From Leifsonia xyli (GTDB lineage: Bacteria; Actinomycetota; Actinomycetes; Actinomycetales; Microbacteriaceae), in contig CP014761.1 of NCBI GenBank assembly GCA_001647635.1, positions 3,472,001 through 3,536,000 of the forward strand: a DNA stretch of 64,000 nt, read 5' to 3'. The notes beneath the pieces were generated by a model that was given only the letters and a program-made list of their open reading frames with translations, was not told the origin of the DNA and did not search any database. This document shows, piece by piece, positions 61,992 through 64,000 of the stretch. The position numbers and the translations under genes were made by a program. The number at the start of each line of letters is the position of its first letter. The stretch's first letter is position 1.

Positions 61992-63386
61992 ATGGACGTT
62001 CTGGACTGGCTCTCGGCGGCGCTCGGCGAGGAGGCCCTCGCCGCCGGCGTGCTCACGACCGACCCGGCGCTTCTCGACGCCGCCCGCACCGATCGCTCCG
62101 GGTGGGTCGCGCCGGGGGCGCCGCGGGCCATCGTGACCGCGCGCTCCGTCGAGCACGTGCAGGCCACGCTGCGGGCGGCGAGCGAGTTCCGCGTCCCCGT
62201 CGTCCCCCGTGGCGCCGGCACCGGGCTCGCCGGCGGCGCCAACGGCACCGAGGGGTCGCTGGTGCTCGACGTCTCCGGCATGAACCGCATCCTCGAGATC
62301 TCCGCCGAGGATCAGCTCGCGGTGGTGCAGCCGGGCGTCATCAACAGCGACCTCAACGCCGCGCTGGAGCCGTTCGGGCTGTTCTTCGCGCCCGACCCGG
62401 CCAGCAAGGCGATCTCGACCGTCGGTGGCAACATCGCGACCAACGCCGGCGGCCTGCTGTGCGCCAAGTACGGCGTGACCCGGGAGGCGGTGCTCGGCCT
62501 CACCGTGGTGCTCGCCGACGGCCGCGTCGTCCGCACCGGGCACCGCACCGTCAAGGGCGTCACCGGCTACGACCTGACCGCCCTCTTCGTCGGCTCGGAG
62601 GGCACGCTCGGCGTGATCGTCGAGGCGACGGTGCGCGTGCAGCCGATCCCGCCGGGCGAGCCGGTGACCCTCGGCGCCCTGTTCCCGGATGTCCGGACGG
62701 CCGCGCAGGCGTCCGCGCGGATCACCGCCGCGCAGCTGCGCCCGGCCGTCATGGAGCTGCTCGACGCCCCGTCGCTGGAGCGCATCGCGGCCTACCTCGG
62801 CGAGGAGCGCATCCAGGAGGCGTTCGGCGCGAGCAGCGGGGCCGCCTACCTCATGGTGCAGTTCGACGGCGCCACCGCGGCGTTGGATGCGACGGCCGCG
62901 GGCGAGCTGCTGGCGGAGACCGGCGGGACGGTCCGCGTCGCCGCCGACGCCGAGGAGGGGGAGCGCCTGCTCGCCCTGCGTCGCGCGTTCCACCCGGCGC
63001 TCGCGACGAGCGGCGAGGTCCTGATCGAGGACGTCGCGGTGCCGCGCTCGCGCATGCCCGAGATGTTCGCGGCGATCGAGCGCATCTCGGAGAAGTACGG
63101 CATCCCGATCCCGACCGTCGCGCACGCCGGCGACGGCAACCTCCACCCCAACTTCGTCTACAGCGGCGACGAGGTGCCGCCGGCGGTGTGGGATGCGGCG
63201 AACGACCTGTTCCGGACCGCGATCGAGCTCGGCGGCACGCTCACCGGCGAGCACGGCGTCGGCGTGCTGAAGCGCCGCTGGCTGGCGGACGAGGTCGGAC
63301 CCGACTCGTACGAGCTTCAGGTCAAGCTCAAGTCGGTCTTCGATCCGCTGGGCATCCTCAACCCGGGCAAGGTCTTCGGGCACTAG
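61992..63386 (+). CDS. FAD-linked oxidase, glycolate oxidase subunit GlcD-like
   Basis: A 464-residue flavoprotein of the VAO/PCMH type. The FAD-binding segment is PVVPRGAGTGLAGGANG (about residues 67-83), followed by AVVQPGVINSDLNAAL (about 112-127) and GGNIATNAGGLLCAKYGVTR (about 147-166). The C-terminal cap has metal-binding HAGDGNLHPNF (about 377-387) and GEHGVGVLKRRWL (about 420-432). This fits D-2-hydroxy-acid dehydrogenases (glycolate, D-lactate). Subunits GlcE/GlcF are not adjacent, so it may act alone or with a distant partner. Leaderless: TAGCCT at 61980-61985, 6 nt before ATG. Confidence 0.92.
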   Translation: MDVLDWLSAALGEEALAAGVLTTDPALLDAARTDRSGWVAPGAPRAIVTARSVEHVQATLRAASEFRVPVVPRGAGTGLAGGANGTEGSLVLDVSGMNRILEISAEDQLAVVQPGVINSDLNAALEPFGLFFAPDPASKAISTVGGNIATNAGGLLCAKYGVTREAVLGLTVVLADGRVVRTGHRTVKGVTGYDLTALFVGSEGTLGVIVEATVRVQPIPPGEPVTLGALFPDVRTAAQASARITAAQLRPAVMELLDAPSLERIAAYLGEERIQEAFGASSGAAYLMVQFDGATAALDATAAGELLAETGGTVRVAADAEEGERLLALRRAFHPALATSGEVLIEDVAVPRSRMPEMFAAIERISEKYGIPIPTVAHAGDGNLHPNFVYSGDEVPPAVWDAANDLFRTAIELGGTLTGEHGVGVLKRRWLADEVGPDSYELQVKLKSVFDPLGILNPGKVFGH

Positions 63387-63399
63387 AACCGCGCGGGAG

Positions 63400-63553
63400 G
63401 AGTCCGCTGAACAGTCCCCTTAACGGACTCGACCCCCGGTGGTGCGGCGATGCCTGCAGCTCTCCCGGGGGAACGAGTTATGGCTTAAAGGATGCCCCCG
63501 GCCCGCCACGAGCGCAACCCCGAATCCGCGGTGCGCGGTCAGCGAACGGGGTT
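63400..63553 (+). promoter_or_regulatory. Structured leader candidate upstream of the FKBP gene
   Basis: Stem 1 pairs GAGTCCG (63400-63406) with CGGACTC (63424-63430). CCGGGGG at 63465-63471 can pair either with CCCCCGG at 63433-63439 or with CCCCCGG at 63495-63501, so two mutually exclusive stems exist. Stem 3 pairs AACCCCG (63516-63522) with CGGGGTT (63547-63553). The loop between the two right-hand arms is unusually AT-rich. I do not recognise a known riboswitch class. The first stem could also terminate the FAD-oxidase transcript. Confidence 0.45.
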
Positions 63554-63588
63554 TCCCGAATCGCCTCGCTCGCGGTTGGATGGTGGAC

Positions 63589-63963
63589 ATGGCAGAGAAC
63601 ACCAACCAGAAGCCCGAGGTCGACGCCCCCGAGGGCCCGGCCCCCGAGACGCTCGAGATCGTCGACATCGTCGAGGGCACCGGCCCGGAGGCGACCCCCG
63701 GCTCCAAGGTCGACGTGCACTACCTCGGCGTCGAGTACGAGACCGGCGAGGAGTTCGACTCCTCGTGGAGCCGCGGGCAGTCGATCAACTTCCCCCTGAA
63801 CAACCTCATCAAGGGCTGGCAGGACGGCATCCCGGGCATGAAGGTCGGCGGGCGCCGCAAGCTCACCGTCCCGCCCGCGCAGGCGTACGGTCCGGCCGGT
63901 GGCGGTCACCCGCTGTCGGGCAAGACCCTGATCTTCGTGATCGACCTGCTCGGCGTCAGCTGA
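63589..63963 (+). CDS. FKBP-type peptidyl-prolyl cis-trans isomerase
   Basis: A 124-residue single-domain FKBP. After an acidic N-terminus the fold runs LEIVDIVEGTGPEATPGSKV, VDVHYLGVEYETGEEFDSSW (active-site Tyr and Asp-Ser), INFPLNNLIKGWQDGIPGMK with the Ile/Trp pocket (about residues 67-86), GGRRKLTVPPAQAYG and the C-terminal LIFVIDLLGVS strand. No signal peptide, so it acts in the cytosol as a folding helper. ATG 63589 is preferred because it matches family N-termini; ATG 63580, three codons upstream, is possible. Confidence 0.93.
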   Translation: MAENTNQKPEVDAPEGPAPETLEIVDIVEGTGPEATPGSKVDVHYLGVEYETGEEFDSSWSRGQSINFPLNNLIKGWQDGIPGMKVGGRRKLTVPPAQAYGPAGGGHPLSGKTLIFVIDLLGVS

Positions 63964-64000
63964 GCCGACACCTCGCGAACAGAAGCGCTCCCCCGGATTG

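Noticed and set aside
59568..63383. Long minus-strand open frame of about 1270 codons
   Set aside because: It runs antisense to the FAD oxidase and in another frame of the Ada-AlkA, glycosyltransferase and FAH-family genes; its composition is that of a third-position GC artefact.

Overview
The window is high-GC DNA from an actinobacterium, most likely a member of the Microbacteriaceae (a Leifsonia- or Microbacterium-like organism). This rests on the infB-rbfA / truB-ribF arrangement, the strong GC bias at third codon positions, many ATGA/GTGA gene overlaps, leaderless genes preceded by a TANNNT box, and protein families typical of actinobacteria (DUF3516 helicase, DUF5997, fused MoaC-MogA). 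The family is an inference; actinobacterial origin is near certain. I see no tRNA, rRNA, CRISPR array, insertion sequence, prophage or plasmid function. Coding density is very high and no gene-free stretch exceeds about 200 bases.

Region 1 (1-12 kb): translation and cofactor core. The 3' part of infB, then rbfA, truB and ribF. Between rbfA and truB lie accessory genes: a YciI-like protein, mutY, a kinase-like protein without a P-loop, a ketopantoate-reductase-like enzyme, and a divergent TetR / DHA2 efflux pair with two clear operators. After ribF come a CynX/NimT-type MFS transporter and an unusual cytosolic seven-bladed propeller lectin.

Region 2 (12-21 kb): sugar and deoxyribose catabolism. 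A ROK protein diverges from a SorC-family regulator, followed by a long, eukaryote-like deoxyribose-phosphate aldolase and two aldehyde dehydrogenases, the second catalytically truncated. Then come a GDSL esterase, an operon of CsoR-type regulator, macrodomain protein and M20 peptidase, and a divergent RbsD/FucU-like gene.

Region 3 (21-34 kb): a SNF2 helicase, small conserved proteins, phosphofructokinase, a quinone oxidoreductase, an alpha-hydroxy-acid oxidase, a LysR-like protein without a DNA-binding domain facing a DUF5997 gene, an atypical SDR protein with a Cys4 motif, and a large APC-type permease.

Region 4 (34-46 kb): a molybdenum supercluster. It holds moaA, moaD, moaE, a moaC-mogA fusion, moeA, moeB/thiF, molybdate transport modABC with an HTH-Mop regulator, and two molybdoenzymes of the sulfite-oxidase fold, one with its own ferredoxin-reductase-like partner. 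Together these cover molybdate uptake, cofactor synthesis and cofactor use; only the nucleotide-adding MobA step is not visible.

Region 5 (46-64 kb): a DExH helicase, PiT phosphate transporter, two divergent nucleobase permeases (one apparently starting at ATT), trmB, an aldehyde dehydrogenase, an aspartase/fumarase-family lyase, an alpha/beta hydrolase, an FAH-family enzyme, a glycosyltransferase, an Ada-AlkA fusion, a GlcD-like FAD oxidase and an FKBP isomerase with a structured upstream region.

Five genes (second ALDH, M20 peptidase, macrodomain protein, MoeB/ThiF, DExH helicase) are each broken by what looks like loss of one base from a G/C run. Adding one base restores a full-length protein in every case. 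This looks more like sequencing error than five independent pseudogenes.
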